In this document: positions 8,496-20,591 of the stretch, piece by piece
Numbering within the stretch: position 1 is the stretch's first letter
How the letters are laid out: each line of letters starts with the position of its first letter
NCBI RefSeq assembly: GCF_026626705.1
Contig: NZ_JAPNKC010000001.1
Coordinates: 10,061,001-10,125,000, forward strand
Direction: 5' to 3'
DNA length: 64,000 nt
Origin: Pyxidicoccus sp. MSG2
GTDB lineage: Bacteria; Myxococcota; Myxococcia; Myxococcales; Myxococcaceae
The notes under the pieces: model-generated
Databases searched by the model: none
Told to the model about the DNA's origin: nothing
What the model saw: only the letters and a program-made list of their open reading frames with translations
Translations under genes and position numbers: made by a program

Positions 8496-9272
8496 ATGCT
8501 GACGGAGAACCGGCTCAGGAAGTCCATCCACGGCGGGGCGCTCGCGCTGGGGCTGGTGAGCGCGCTGCCGCTGCCGTCGCTGGTGGAGATGGTGGGGTAC
8601 GCGGGCTACGACTTCGTCATCCTCGACCAGGAGCACGCGCCCGTGGGCCCGGAGCTGCTGGAGCACCTGCTCCGGGCCGCGGAGTGCGGTGGTGTCACCC
8701 CGCTGGTCCGCGTGCCCTCGCCCGCGCCGGACGCCATCCTCCGCGCGTTGGACGCGGGGGCGTTGGGTGTGGTGGTGCGCGTGCGCAGCCGGGAGGAGGC
8801 GGAGGTCGTCGTGAGGGCCACGCGCTTCCACCCCAAGGGAGACCGGAGCCTCGGTGACGGGCGGCCCACGGGCTTCGGACGGCTGCGGCTGCCGGAGTAC
8901 GTGGCGCGCGCCAACCGTCAGCTGTTGGTGGTGGTGAGCATCGAAGACCGCGCGGCGGTGGAGGCGCTCGACTCCATCGTCACCGTCGAGGGCCTCGACC
9001 TGGTGATGGAGGGCGCCGTGGCCCTGTCGCAGTCGTACGGGGTGCCGGGGAAGGTGGAGCACCCGGACGTGCAGGCGGCCATCCAGCGCGTGGCCGGGGC
9101 CTGTCGTCGCAACGGGGTGCCCTACTGCGCCACGCCCCGCCTCCCGGGAGAGGCGGAGCGGTGGCAGCGGGAAGGGGTCGCCGCCCTGCTCGTGGGCGAC
9201 GACCGGAGCCTGGCGTTCCGCTCACTCCAGGCGCACTTGGAAAACATGCGCCTGGAGCTCACCAAGCAGTAG
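8496..9272 (+). CDS. HpcH/HpaI-family aldolase-like protein (SbnG-like)
   Basis: 258-residue TIM-barrel protein of the HpcH/HpaI aldolase/citrate lyase family. Conserved family residues are H47 (LDQEHAP), R72 (PLVRVP) and E150 (VSIEDRAAV), one of the two metal ligands. The segment that should give the second ligand (GPxDL) reads GAVALSQS, with A176 where Asp is expected. The pattern EGAxxLSQSxGVPG followed by HPDV resembles the SbnG/AcsB-type enzymes of siderophore clusters more than HpaI. Siderophore genes are not seen nearby, but the convergent neighbour encodes a TonB-dependent receptor system. ATG 8496 follows GGGGAGGGG; an upstream start at 8433 would add residues unlike the family. Activity is uncertain. 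Confidence 0.82.
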   Translation: MLTENRLRKSIHGGALALGLVSALPLPSLVEMVGYAGYDFVILDQEHAPVGPELLEHLLRAAECGGVTPLVRVPSPAPDAILRALDAGALGVVVRVRSREEAEVVVRATRFHPKGDRSLGDGRPTGFGRLRLPEYVARANRQLLVVVSIEDRAAVEALDSIVTVEGLDLVMEGAVALSQSYGVPGKVEHPDVQAAIQRVAGACRRNGVPYCATPRLPGEAERWQREGVAALLVGDDRSLAFRSLQAHLENMRLELTKQ

Positions 9273-9284
9273 TTCCGCGGACTG

Positions 9285-10694
9285 CTAGCGGGCGTCCGTC
9301 TCCGCGGCGGGGATGGGGAAGCGCTCGTGCGGTGCGAAGCTGGGGTCCAGCTCGCGGGGGAGCGTGTCCAGCTTGTTGTAGCGGCGCAGGTCGATCCACC
9401 GGTGGCCACCCTCGAACAGGAGCGAGTACCGCTTCTGCTTCAAGAGCTCGTCCACGGCGTTGGCCGCGGTGATGTCCGTGCGGGCCGCGAGCCGGCCGGA
9501 GCGGGTGCGGATGTAGTTGATGTCATCCGCCGCCGGGCCGATGTTGCCCAGGCCGATGTTGGCCTCCGCGCGCAGGAGGATGAGCTCCTCGTTGCGGATG
9601 ATGGGCACCGGCGACTCCGCGCTGGGGTACAGCGTGAAGGCCAGGTCCGTGGACAGCTTGCCGTCCGCCGCGGTGGCGGGCTTCTCCAGCTTCTTCGTCT
9701 TGCGCGACACGCGGTCATCCACGCTGCTGTTCGCCTGGTTCTCCGCGTCCGTCACGATGGACGGGTGCGCGAAGATGGTCGTGCTGAGCAGGTTGTTGTC
9801 CAGGTCACCCGAGGCCGCGCGGAACACGTGGTAGACGCCACGGTTCAGCGAGGTGAGGGCCGCGCCCTTCGCGCCGTCGTCCGCCGGGATGCTGGCGTCG
9901 ATGAACGACTGGCTCAGCGCCGTCAGCGCATCGTCGTAGTGGCCCTGGTACACCGCGACCCGCGCCTTCAGCCCGCGGTTGAACTTCAGGAACGCGTCCG
10001 CGGTGGTGAAGTCGTCCGTCGGGGTGCTCGGGTCACCCTCGAACCCGGTGGTCAGGCGGAACGGGAAGGCCACCTTGCCCGCGGCCGTCAGGTGCGCCGC
10101 GGCCTGGTCGAGCAGTCCGGCGATGTGCTCGAACACCTTCTCCTTGCTCTCGATGGAGGCCAGCTCCGTCAGGGGCTTGTCCACGTCGATGGCGGCGCCA
10201 TTCGTGTCACGCGTGTTGATGACGACCAGGAAGTCCAGCGCCTGGAACGTCTTCGCGTAGCCGCGGATGGCCTCCTTCTCGGCGTCCGACACGCTCGTCG
10301 ACGGCAGCTTCTCCATCGCCGCCAGCAGCGTGTTGGCGTTGCGGATGTTGGCGTACGGGTTCGTCCAGAAGTTGCCGCCGAACGCCGGGCCGCCCGGGTC
10401 CAGCGCCGGGCCGAGCAGCTCCTCCACCGGGCGGGGCTCCGCCGGGTCGAAGATGAACGCCTCGCGGCCGATGACGCCCAGCTCGGCCACGTAGCCGTTC
10501 TGCGCCGCCAGGCCGACCCGGTTCCCGATGATGAGACCCGTGGCCGCGGTCAGGACGCGCGACTTCGTCGGGTTGTCCCGGAAGTCATCGAGGCTGACGT
10601 TGTCCAGGTCGTCGACGTCCAGGCTGCCGCAGCCGCCCAGGCCCAGCACGGCGCACAGCGCCACCACTGTCTTCTTCGTCAAATGCATGTTCAT
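9285..10694 (-). CDS. SusD/RagB-like outer-membrane lipoprotein
   Basis: 469-residue lipoprotein with signal peptide and lipobox LGGC (C22). The body has the SusD/RagB look: an early TGLIIGN helix region, NIRNANTLLAAMEKL (a typical SusD helix), AYAKTFQAL-like TPR segments, and near the end LLRAEANIGLG, YIRTRSG, LLKQKRYSLLFEGGHRWIDLRRYN, which is the hallmark end of the family. SusD proteins sit on the cell surface as a substrate-capturing lid over a SusC TonB-dependent channel, encoded 4 bases upstream. Start ATG 10694; ATG 10688 is also possible. This family is dominated by Bacteroidota, so its presence here is notable. Confidence 0.9.
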   Translation of the reverse strand: MNMHLTKKTVVALCAVLGLGGCGSLDVDDLDNVSLDDFRDNPTKSRVLTAATGLIIGNRVGLAAQNGYVAELGVIGREAFIFDPAEPRPVEELLGPALDPGGPAFGGNFWTNPYANIRNANTLLAAMEKLPSTSVSDAEKEAIRGYAKTFQALDFLVVINTRDTNGAAIDVDKPLTELASIESKEKVFEHIAGLLDQAAAHLTAAGKVAFPFRLTTGFEGDPSTPTDDFTTADAFLKFNRGLKARVAVYQGHYDDALTALSQSFIDASIPADDGAKGAALTSLNRGVYHVFRAASGDLDNNLLSTTIFAHPSIVTDAENQANSSVDDRVSRKTKKLEKPATAADGKLSTDLAFTLYPSAESPVPIIRNEELILLRAEANIGLGNIGPAADDINYIRTRSGRLAARTDITAANAVDELLKQKRYSLLFEGGHRWIDLRRYNKLDTLPRELDPSFAPHERFPIPAAETDAR

Positions 10695-10698
10695 GGCC

Positions 10699-13758
<3,060 letters not shown>

Positions 13759-14074
13759 TCGGTCCTCACGTCTCTGCGTTTGAACGGCCCCCCCTGAAGG
13801 ATGCCGTGGACTTGAATCGTCCCCGGCTGAACGCTTCCGAGTCAACGACATATCGGGATTTCAGGAACTTGCCTGCCGCTCTTGTTGCAACAGAGGGACA
13901 GGAATTCTCCGCCCCGGTGAGACATGCGCGTTTGAAACACAGAGGCAGCGCAGACCCACCCATCCGGTAGGGCGTTCATTGGGGGCCCCAGCAAGTCGAG
14001 GCGCGTTATCACAAACCGTGCCGCGGTTCCCCAAAGGCTCGGGGCGTTCGACGTGCCCCACCGGAGAATCCTCG
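13759..14074. other. Divergent intergenic region
   Basis: This 316-base gap separates the divergent SusC-like gene and the secreted Ig/barrel gene, and is slightly less GC-rich than its surroundings. It should hold the promoters of both transcripts. One candidate promoter is listed separately. I saw no convincing small gene and no RNA gene. A palindromic TGGGGGCCCCA is present near 13980. Confidence 0.5.
13816..13845 (-). promoter_or_regulatory. Candidate sigma70-type promoter for the susC/susD-like pair
   Basis: On the minus strand TTGACT (13845-13840) and GACGAT (13821-13816) are separated by 18 bases and lie about 58 bases before the SusC-like start codon. The -35 box matches five of six consensus positions, the -10 box only three. 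Confidence 0.3.
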
Positions 14075-15634
14075 ATGCCTGCCTCCCTCACCGCGCGCGC
14101 GCCCCTGGGCGCGCGGCGTCTCTGTACATCCACCATCCATCCGTGCGTCGTCGCGGTGCTCCTGGCACTGACCGTGTCCGCGCCGGCCAGTGCGGGTTCG
14201 CTCCCATGGCGCAGCGTGGCGTCGTTACCGCTCGCCCAGTGTCCGCCGACGCAGCCGCCGGTGGGCCACTGGCCCCATGACTTCGTCGGCACGGCCCGGC
14301 CCACCTTCTCGTGGACGGCGGTGAGCGGAGCCACCTCGTACACGCTCTATGTCCTCGACCCCGCGGAGAACATCATCGTCCGGCAGACGAACCTGACGCA
14401 GACGTCCTTCACGCCCACGAGTGACCTGCCCGGAGGCGTGCTGCTCCGGTGGAAGGTGAAGGGCGAGAGCCCCTGTGGCCCGGGGCCCTACTCACAGGAC
14501 CTCTACTTCACCGTGCCGGGCCCTCCGGCGCCGCCCTCGGTGCGGATTGTCGCGCCCGCCGACGAGAGCACGGTGACGGGGCCGGTGGACGTGCAGGTGC
14601 AGGTCAGCCCCGACACGCGCTTCGTCGAGTTCTACGTCGACGGCGTCTACCTTGCGACGCAGAGCGGGGGCGCCTACAGCTTCCCGTGGAACCCGGCCGT
14701 CAACCCGTTGCCGGCGCCGAACCACGCGATGCAACTGGGTTACTACTTCGCGGACGGTCGCTATGGGAACTTCCGTTCGGAGGTGTCCGGCTACACCAAC
14801 CTGTATTACGCGTGGGCGCGGCGTGGCTACGAGCCGGACAGCACCGCGCCGGACGCGGTGTGGCTGCCGCTGATGCAGGGCGCGGTGGCGTCCGCCGCCG
14901 CCGAGGGCTGGAACATCCAGCTCAACCTCAACCTGCAGGAGCAGACGCCGGGACGGGTGACGCCGCTGGATGCGGTGTTGGACCTCGTCGCGCCGTACTG
15001 GAGCCACGTCGCGCGCATCGAACTGGCCTCGGGGCCCGACTGGAGCCGCGCCGAGACGGAGGCGCGAATCCTGGACCTGCGGGCGAGGCTGAGCGCGCGA
15101 GGGCTCGCCGCGCGGCCCATGGGCAACGTCTACAGCATCGACCAGGTACGCACGCTCGACGCCATCTTCGCCACCGGCCTGGACTTCGTGGGCATCGAGG
15201 CCTTCGTCGACGGCCCGGGCCACCCCATCAGCCAGGGCAACACCAGTTACCTCGTTTCCCGCGTCACCGAGGCGAAGCAGCGCGTGCCCACGAGCAAGCT
15301 CATCGTGCTGGTGGTGCAGTCCGACACGCGCAATGGCACGTGGACGAACCTCGACAACCTGAGGGATTTGCAGCTCACGCCCTACTACCACCTGGCCGCG
15401 AATGACCCGCGCGTCGTCGCCCTCACGCTGTACACGTACGGCCGGCCCCAGGGCGCGCGAGACAACCCCGTGCTGAAGCCGACGCACATGCGCATCGCGG
15501 AGAAGCTGTTCGGCGTCTCCATCCCCGGCTCGAAGTGCGGGCGGAGGACCCTGACGGCCGCCGCCTACAACGCCCAGGGGCAGGGCCGGCTGCAGAACGT
15601 GGAGGTGACTGTCGCCGGCCCCGGGTGTCCATAG
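14075..15634 (+). CDS. Secreted protein: FN3-like domain and Ig-like domain with an inserted barrel-like domain
   Basis: 519-residue exported protein of unknown function. A signal peptide ends near ASA (residue 40). Residues about 65-148 look like a fibronectin-III-type domain (ARPTFSWTAVSGATSYTLYV). Residues 155-208 are the first strands of a bacterial Ig-like domain (VRIVAPADESTVTG, VEFYVDGVYLAT, YSFPWNP), but the expected last strands appear only at the C-terminus (TLTAAAYNAQGQG..VEVTVAG, 490-517). The intervening 280 residues (GYYFADGRYGNF, NIQLNLNLQEQTPG, LDFVGIEAFVDG, KLIVLVVQSDTRNG) look like an alpha/beta, possibly TIM-barrel, domain like those of glycosidases. ATG 14075 follows GGAGA. 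Confidence 0.75.
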   Translation: MPASLTARAPLGARRLCTSTIHPCVVAVLLALTVSAPASAGSLPWRSVASLPLAQCPPTQPPVGHWPHDFVGTARPTFSWTAVSGATSYTLYVLDPAENIIVRQTNLTQTSFTPTSDLPGGVLLRWKVKGESPCGPGPYSQDLYFTVPGPPAPPSVRIVAPADESTVTGPVDVQVQVSPDTRFVEFYVDGVYLATQSGGAYSFPWNPAVNPLPAPNHAMQLGYYFADGRYGNFRSEVSGYTNLYYAWARRGYEPDSTAPDAVWLPLMQGAVASAAAEGWNIQLNLNLQEQTPGRVTPLDAVLDLVAPYWSHVARIELASGPDWSRAETEARILDLRARLSARGLAARPMGNVYSIDQVRTLDAIFATGLDFVGIEAFVDGPGHPISQGNTSYLVSRVTEAKQRVPTSKLIVLVVQSDTRNGTWTNLDNLRDLQLTPYYHLAANDPRVVALTLYTYGRPQGARDNPVLKPTHMRIAEKLFGVSIPGSKCGRRTLTAAAYNAQGQGRLQNVEVTVAGPGCP

Positions 15635-15654
15635 GGCCCGTGTCCCGAGCGACT

Positions 15655-15691
15655 CGGGGGAGGACCGTTCTATGTCGTCCGGCGGTCCTTC
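15655..15691 (+). terminator. Inverted repeat after the Ig/barrel gene
   Basis: AGGACCG (15661-15667) and CGGTCCT (about 15683-15689) can pair as a 7-bp stem with a 15-base loop and are followed by TCC. It lies 27 bases after a stop codon. A second dyad, GGGATTC/GAATCCC, follows near 15719-15737 just before the next ribosome site. Both are weak candidates. Confidence 0.25.
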
Positions 15692-15763
15692 CCCATCGCA
15701 TGACTGGCAACACTCCCGGGGATTCCGGCGAGAATCCCGGCTTTCCGAGGAGGAGTGTTGCGC

Positions 15764-17842
15764 ATGCAAGCCTGTCTCGCCCGTCCGTCGTGTCTCTGGG
15801 TCCTCGCGCTGGTGCTGGGCGCATGTGGTGCCGAAGTCGCGGAGCCGGGGCGGGCTCCGCCTTCCATGGCGTCCGTGGAGCAGCCCGCGCTCACCGGCCC
15901 GTGCGCGGGCAACACGTCCTTCCAGGTGGGCGCGGGCATCTACGACATCACCGGCCCCGCGGCGGAGTTGGGGATGATGGGCTACGCGATGCTGGAGCAG
16001 AAGACGGCGGGCATCCACCAGCGCCTGCGCTCGCGGGCGTTCGTCATCGCCTCGCCGTGCAACGGCAAGCGCGTGGCCTTCGTGAGCGCGGACGCGGGCT
16101 TCGTCGGCCAGGGCGTCAAGCAGCAGGTGGTGGAACGGCTGAAGGCCACGTACGGGAGCACGTACTCGGATGACAACGTGGTGCTGAGCGCCACGCACAC
16201 GCACAGCGGGCCGGGCGGCTTCTCGCACTACGCGCTCTACAACCTGACCATCCTCGGCTACGACAAGCAGAACTTCGAAGCCATCGTCGACGGCATCTAC
16301 CAGTCCATCGTCCGCGCGCACGGCAACCTCACTGCGGGCACGGTGCGCATCGCGTCGGGCGATCTGCTCAACACCAGCATCAACCGCTCGCCCGAGGCAT
16401 ATCTGCGCAACCCGTCCACGGAGCGCGGGCAGTTCGGCCAAGACACCGACAAGCAGATGACGCTGCTGCGCCTGCAATCCAGCACGGGGCAGGAGGTGGG
16501 GCTCATCAACTGGTTCGCCGTCCACGCCACGTCCATGGGCAACGACAACCTGCTCATCAGCGGCGACAACAAGGGCTACGCGTCCTACCTCTTCGAGAAG
16601 CTCAAGGGCACCAACTACACGGCCGCCAAGACGTTCGTCGCGGCCTTCGCCCAGAGCAACGAGGGCGACGTGACGCCCAACATCTACGGCGGCACCAATG
16701 GGGGCGGCGCCAACGACTTCGAGAGCACGGAGCTGTCCGGGCGCAAGCAGTACGACCTGGCCCGCGCGCTGTATGACGGCGCGGCGGCGTCGCTGACGGG
16801 CGCGGTGGACTACCGCCACGCCTACGTGAAGATGGACGAGGTGCAGGTGGCGCCCGCGTACACGGATGGCGTGGCGCGCACCACGTGCGAGGCCGCCATC
16901 GGCATCTCCATGCTGGCCGGCGCCGAGGACGGCCCGGGCTACGGCAGCGAGGGCGCCACGTGCGAGGACATCCATGACCTCTGGAGTGCCATCTCCTGCG
17001 CGGTCACCACCACGCCGTGCCAGGGGGAGAAGCCCGTCGTGCTGGAGATGGGCACCATGCAGCCGTACCCGTGGACGCCGGAGGTGCTGCCGCTCCAGGT
17101 GGTGACGGTGGGCAACGTGGCGCTGGTGGCGGTGCCCTTCGAGATGACCACCATGGCGGGCCGGCGGTTGCGCAAGACGGTGCAGGCGCAGCTCGCGTCG
17201 CTGGGCGTGGATACGGTGGTGATTGCCGGCCTGTCCAACGCGTATGCGGGCTACCTGGCCACGCGCGAGGAGTACGCGAAGCAGGACTACGAGGGGGCCT
17301 CCACGCACTTCGGCCCGTGGCAGCTCGCGGCGGTGCAGCAGGAAGCGGACAAGCTGGCGGCCGCGCTGCGCAACGGCGCGTCCGTCCCCGCGGGCCCCAC
17401 GCCCCGGGATTTGCGCAATGACCAGACGACGGTGCAGACGGGCGTGGTGTTCGACGACAAGCTGCTGTCGGTGAGCTTCGGCAGCGTCGTCACCAACGCG
17501 CTCGCGTCGTACACGCGCGGCGCGACGGTGAGCGTGAAGTTCTGGGGCGGCCACCCGAAGAACAACCTGCGGCGGCAGGGCAGCTTCCTCCAGGTGCAGC
17601 GCAAGTCCGGCACGTCCTGGGTGACGGTGGCCAATGACTGGGACTGGGAGACGAAGTACCGGTGGGAGCGCAACAACTGCGTGCCGACGTTCGCGTGCTC
17701 GCACGTGACGGTGGAGTGGAAGATTCCCACGGATGCCGTGCCGGGCACCTACCGCATCCGCCATGACGGTGACTGGAAGTCTGGCTGGGACGGGCTCATC
17801 CGCGCCTACACGGGCTACTCGCGCGAGTTCACGGTGAATTGA
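15764..17842 (+). CDS. Neutral/alkaline ceramidase-like lipoprotein
   Basis: 692-residue exported homologue of neutral ceramidase, which hydrolyses the N-acyl bond of ceramide. A lipobox (LGAC, C21) predicts a lipoprotein. Zinc-site residues are visible: H145 and H147 in SATHTHSGPGG, H254 in FAVHATSMGN, the glutamate in FEMTTMAGRR and a tyrosine in SNAYAGYLATREEY. The C-terminal Ig-like domain is present (VSVKFWGGHPKNNLR). In the nucleophile motif GDVSPN of characterised enzymes this protein has GDVTPN, with T304 (codon ACG at 16673) in place of Ser. ATG 15764 has GAGGAGGA at 9-base spacing; an upstream GTG (15755) overlaps that site. A strong hairpin follows the stop. Confidence 0.9.
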   Translation: MQACLARPSCLWVLALVLGACGAEVAEPGRAPPSMASVEQPALTGPCAGNTSFQVGAGIYDITGPAAELGMMGYAMLEQKTAGIHQRLRSRAFVIASPCNGKRVAFVSADAGFVGQGVKQQVVERLKATYGSTYSDDNVVLSATHTHSGPGGFSHYALYNLTILGYDKQNFEAIVDGIYQSIVRAHGNLTAGTVRIASGDLLNTSINRSPEAYLRNPSTERGQFGQDTDKQMTLLRLQSSTGQEVGLINWFAVHATSMGNDNLLISGDNKGYASYLFEKLKGTNYTAAKTFVAAFAQSNEGDVTPNIYGGTNGGGANDFESTELSGRKQYDLARALYDGAAASLTGAVDYRHAYVKMDEVQVAPAYTDGVARTTCEAAIGISMLAGAEDGPGYGSEGATCEDIHDLWSAISCAVTTTPCQGEKPVVLEMGTMQPYPWTPEVLPLQVVTVGNVALVAVPFEMTTMAGRRLRKTVQAQLASLGVDTVVIAGLSNAYAGYLATREEYAKQDYEGASTHFGPWQLAAVQQEADKLAAALRNGASVPAGPTPRDLRNDQTTVQTGVVFDDKLLSVSFGSVVTNALASYTRGATVSVKFWGGHPKNNLRRQGSFLQVQRKSGTSWVTVANDWDWETKYRWERNNCVPTFACSHVTVEWKIPTDAVPGTYRIRHDGDWKSGWDGLIRAYTGYSREFTVN

Positions 17843-17853
17843 CGGCGCGGGGA

Positions 17854-17890
17854 GGGCAGCCCGGGGCCTCGCACCCGAGGCCCTCTGCCC
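17854..17890 (+). terminator. Strong hairpin after the ceramidase-like gene
   Basis: Nested inverted repeats GGGCAG/CTGCCC (17854-17859, 17885-17890) and GGGCCTCG/CGAGGCCC (17864-17871, 17876-17883) form a long GC-rich stem with a 4-base loop, 12 bases after the stop codon. There is no T-run, as is usual in very GC-rich genomes. Confidence 0.55.
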
Positions 17891-18075
17891 GCTGAGAGAC
17901 GGAGCGGGCTCACCCGGGGGCGGGCACGACACAAGTGCCCGCGCCCAGGGGTTTTCCCCTATCAGCCGCCGCCCGTAGGGGGCCCGCGCACCGTCCGGCA
18001 GACACAGTGGGCGGGCGTGACGCGGAAAGACGTGTTGCCCCCGGGCCCGGCCCTCCCATAAGAGACCCATCGGAC

Positions 18076-20577
18076 ATGGCGATGAACGAGCGTTACGAGC
18101 CGCAGGCGATTGAAGGCAAGTGGCAGACCCGCTGGGACGAGGCGGGCATCTTCCGGGCGGGCAAGCGCCCGGGTGCACCCAAGAAGTACATCCTCGAGAT
18201 GCTGCCGTACCCCAGTGGCAAGATGCACATGGGGCACGTGCGCAACTACCTCATCGGGGACGTGTACTCGCGCTACTACCTGATGCGCGGGTTCGACGTG
18301 CTGCACCCCATGGGCTGGGATGCCTTTGGCCTGCCCGCGGAGAACGCCGCCATCAAGGACGGCGTGCACCCGGCGGTGCGTACCGAGGAGAACATCGCCT
18401 CCTTCAAGAAGGAGATCAAAAGCCTCGGGTACGCGTACGACTGGGACCGCGAGGTCAACACCAGCAAGCCCGAGTACTACCGCTGGAACCAGTGGTTCTT
18501 CATCCAGATGCTGGAGCGCGGGCTCGTCTATCGCCGCTTCAACAAGGTGAACTGGTGCACCGGCTGCCACACCGTCATCGCCAACGAGCAGGTGAAGGAC
18601 GGCGTCTGCGAGCGCTGCGACTCGCCCGTGGTGGACAAGGAGATGCCCGAGTGGGCGTTCCGCATCACCCGCTACTCGCAGGACCTGCTGGACGCGCTCG
18701 ACACGCTGAAGGAGTGGCCGGACCGCATCACCTCCATGCAGCGCAACTGGATTGGCCGCTCCGACGGGGCCGAGGCCGACTTCCGCGTGCAGGGACATGA
18801 CGCCTCGCTGCGCGTCTTCACCACCCGCATCGACACCATCTTCGGCTGCACCTACGTGGTGCTCGCGCCGGACCACAAGCTCGTCGCCCAGGTGACCACC
18901 CCCGAGCGCCGCGCGGACGTGGACGTCTTCGTGAAGCGCATGGCCGCCCAGTCCAAGACGGAGCGGCTGGGCGAGGACGCGGAGAAGGAGGGTGTCTTCA
19001 CCGGCGCCCACGCCGTGAATCCCTTCACCGGCCAGCCGGTGCCCATCTGGATCGCCAACTTCGTGGTGAGCGACTACGGCACCGGCGCCGTCATGAGCGT
19101 GCCCGCCCACGACGCGCGCGACTTCGCCTTCGCGCGCAAGTACAGCCTGCCCATCCAGGTCGTCATCCAGCCGGCCACCGGCGACAAGCTCCCGGAGGGC
19201 AGCAAGCTCGAGGCGGCCTACACCGAGTACGGCGTGCTGGTGGACTCGGGCGAGTACACGGGCCAGACGTCCGAGGCCGCGCGCGAGGCCATGGCCGCGA
19301 AGCTGGAGAAGGACGGCACGGGCAAGACCACGGTGACGTACCGCCAGAAGGACTGGGGCTTCAGCCGCCAGCGCTACTGGGGCACGCCCATCCCCATCGT
19401 CTACTGCGAGAAGTGCGACCCCCAGCGCCACGGTATCCCCGTGCCGGTGGACCAGCTCCCCGTGCGTCTGCCGGAAATCGACACCCAGGCGGTGCTGACG
19501 GGCAAGGGCGAGCCGCCGCTCGCCAAGGTGCCCTCGTGGGTGAACACCACCTGCCCGAAGTGCGGCGGGCCCGCGAAGCGCGAGGCGGAGACGATGGACA
19601 CCTTCGTCGACTCCTGCTGGTACTTCGCGCGCTACCTGTCGCCGCACTACGACGCCGCGCCGTTCGACCCGAAGGAGGCCCAGCGCTTCCTCCCCGTGGA
19701 CGTCTACGTGGGCGGCCCCGAGCACGCGGTGATGCACCTGCTCTACTTCCGGTTCTGGACCCGCGTGATGAAACTGCTGGGCCTCAGCCCGGTGGACGAG
19801 CCCGTGAAGCGGCTGATTACGCAGGGCATCGTCAACGGCCCGGACGGCCGGAAGATGTCCAAGCGCTGGGGCAACGTGGTGGCGCCCGCCTCCATCGTCC
19901 AGAAGTACGGCGCGGACACCGCGCGCGCGTACGTGCTCTTCGCCGGCCCGCCGGAGCGCGACTTCGACTGGTCCGATGACCAGGTGGAGGGCGTCTTCCG
20001 CTTCCTCAAGCGCGTCTGGACGCTGGCGGCCACGCACCACGCCTCGGTGGCCGGCGCCACGCACGACGGCGCCTACGAGGGCAGGGCGTTGGAGACGCGC
20101 CGTGCCGCGCACAAGTGCCTGAAGCGGGTGGGGGAGGCGCTGGAGCGCCTGTCCTTCAACACCGCCATCGCCGGCATCATGGAGTGCATCAACGCGCTCT
20201 ACGCGCAGGGTACGCCGGAGACGCCCGCGGAGAAGGCCGCCATGGCCGAGGCCATCCGGCTGCTCGCGGTGGTGCTGACTCCGTTCGCCCCGCACATCGC
20301 GGACGAGCTGTCGGAGGCGTACGGCTCCAAGGAGCTCACCGTGTCCCGGCCGTGGCCGGACTTCGACCCGGCGCTGGTGGTGGACGACGTCATCCCCTAC
20401 GCCGTGCAGGTGAACGGCAAGCTGCGCGCGGAGATTCGTGTCGCGGCGGACGCGGGCGAGGCGGACGTGCGCGCGGCGGCGGAGGCGGACGACAAGGTGC
20501 AGGCGGCGATGGCCGGCAAGACGCTGCGCAAGTTCGTCTTCGTCCCCAAGCGGCTGGTGAACTTCGTCGTCGGCTAG
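18076..20577 (+). CDS. leuS: Leucyl-tRNA synthetase
   Basis: 833-residue class I aminoacyl-tRNA synthetase charging tRNA-Leu. The HIGH-type motif is HMGH (51-54, in PSGKMHMGHVRNY) and the KMSKS-type motif is KMSKR (593-597). Zinc-type cysteines occur in CTGCH/CERCD and in CEKCD/CPKCGG, and the CP1 editing domain lies between (TRIDTIFGCTYVVLAPDH, SVPAHDARDFAFARKYSLP). The C-terminal anticodon-binding and LeuRS-specific domains are present (VQVNGKLRAEIRV). ATG 18076 (MAMNERYEPQAIE) was preferred; ATG 18082 is six bases downstream. The next gene starts 14 bases after the stop. Confidence 0.97.
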   Translation: MAMNERYEPQAIEGKWQTRWDEAGIFRAGKRPGAPKKYILEMLPYPSGKMHMGHVRNYLIGDVYSRYYLMRGFDVLHPMGWDAFGLPAENAAIKDGVHPAVRTEENIASFKKEIKSLGYAYDWDREVNTSKPEYYRWNQWFFIQMLERGLVYRRFNKVNWCTGCHTVIANEQVKDGVCERCDSPVVDKEMPEWAFRITRYSQDLLDALDTLKEWPDRITSMQRNWIGRSDGAEADFRVQGHDASLRVFTTRIDTIFGCTYVVLAPDHKLVAQVTTPERRADVDVFVKRMAAQSKTERLGEDAEKEGVFTGAHAVNPFTGQPVPIWIANFVVSDYGTGAVMSVPAHDARDFAFARKYSLPIQVVIQPATGDKLPEGSKLEAAYTEYGVLVDSGEYTGQTSEAAREAMAAKLEKDGTGKTTVTYRQKDWGFSRQRYWGTPIPIVYCEKCDPQRHGIPVPVDQLPVRLPEIDTQAVLTGKGEPPLAKVPSWVNTTCPKCGGPAKREAETMDTFVDSCWYFARYLSPHYDAAPFDPKEAQRFLPVDVYVGGPEHAVMHLLYFRFWTRVMKLLGLSPVDEPVKRLITQGIVNGPDGRKMSKRWGNVVAPASIVQKYGADTARAYVLFAGPPERDFDWSDDQVEGVFRFLKRVWTLAATHHASVAGATHDGAYEGRALETRRAAHKCLKRVGEALERLSFNTAIAGIMECINALYAQGTPETPAEKAAMAEAIRLLAVVLTPFAPHIADELSEAYGSKELTVSRPWPDFDPALVVDDVIPYAVQVNGKLRAEIRVAADAGEADVRAAAEADDKVQAAMAGKTLRKFVFVPKRLVNFVVG

Positions 20578-20591
20578 AGCGGGGACCCTCG

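Noticed and set aside
13861..14343. Minus-strand frame crossing the divergent gap and the Ig/barrel gene start
   Set aside because: No ribosome site, no recognised motif and it overlaps the signal peptide of the plus-strand gene.
14492..18178. 1228-codon minus-strand frame across the Ig/barrel and ceramidase genes
   Set aside because: It crosses intergenic hairpins and overlaps two genes with signal peptides and family motifs; its composition is that of a shadow frame.
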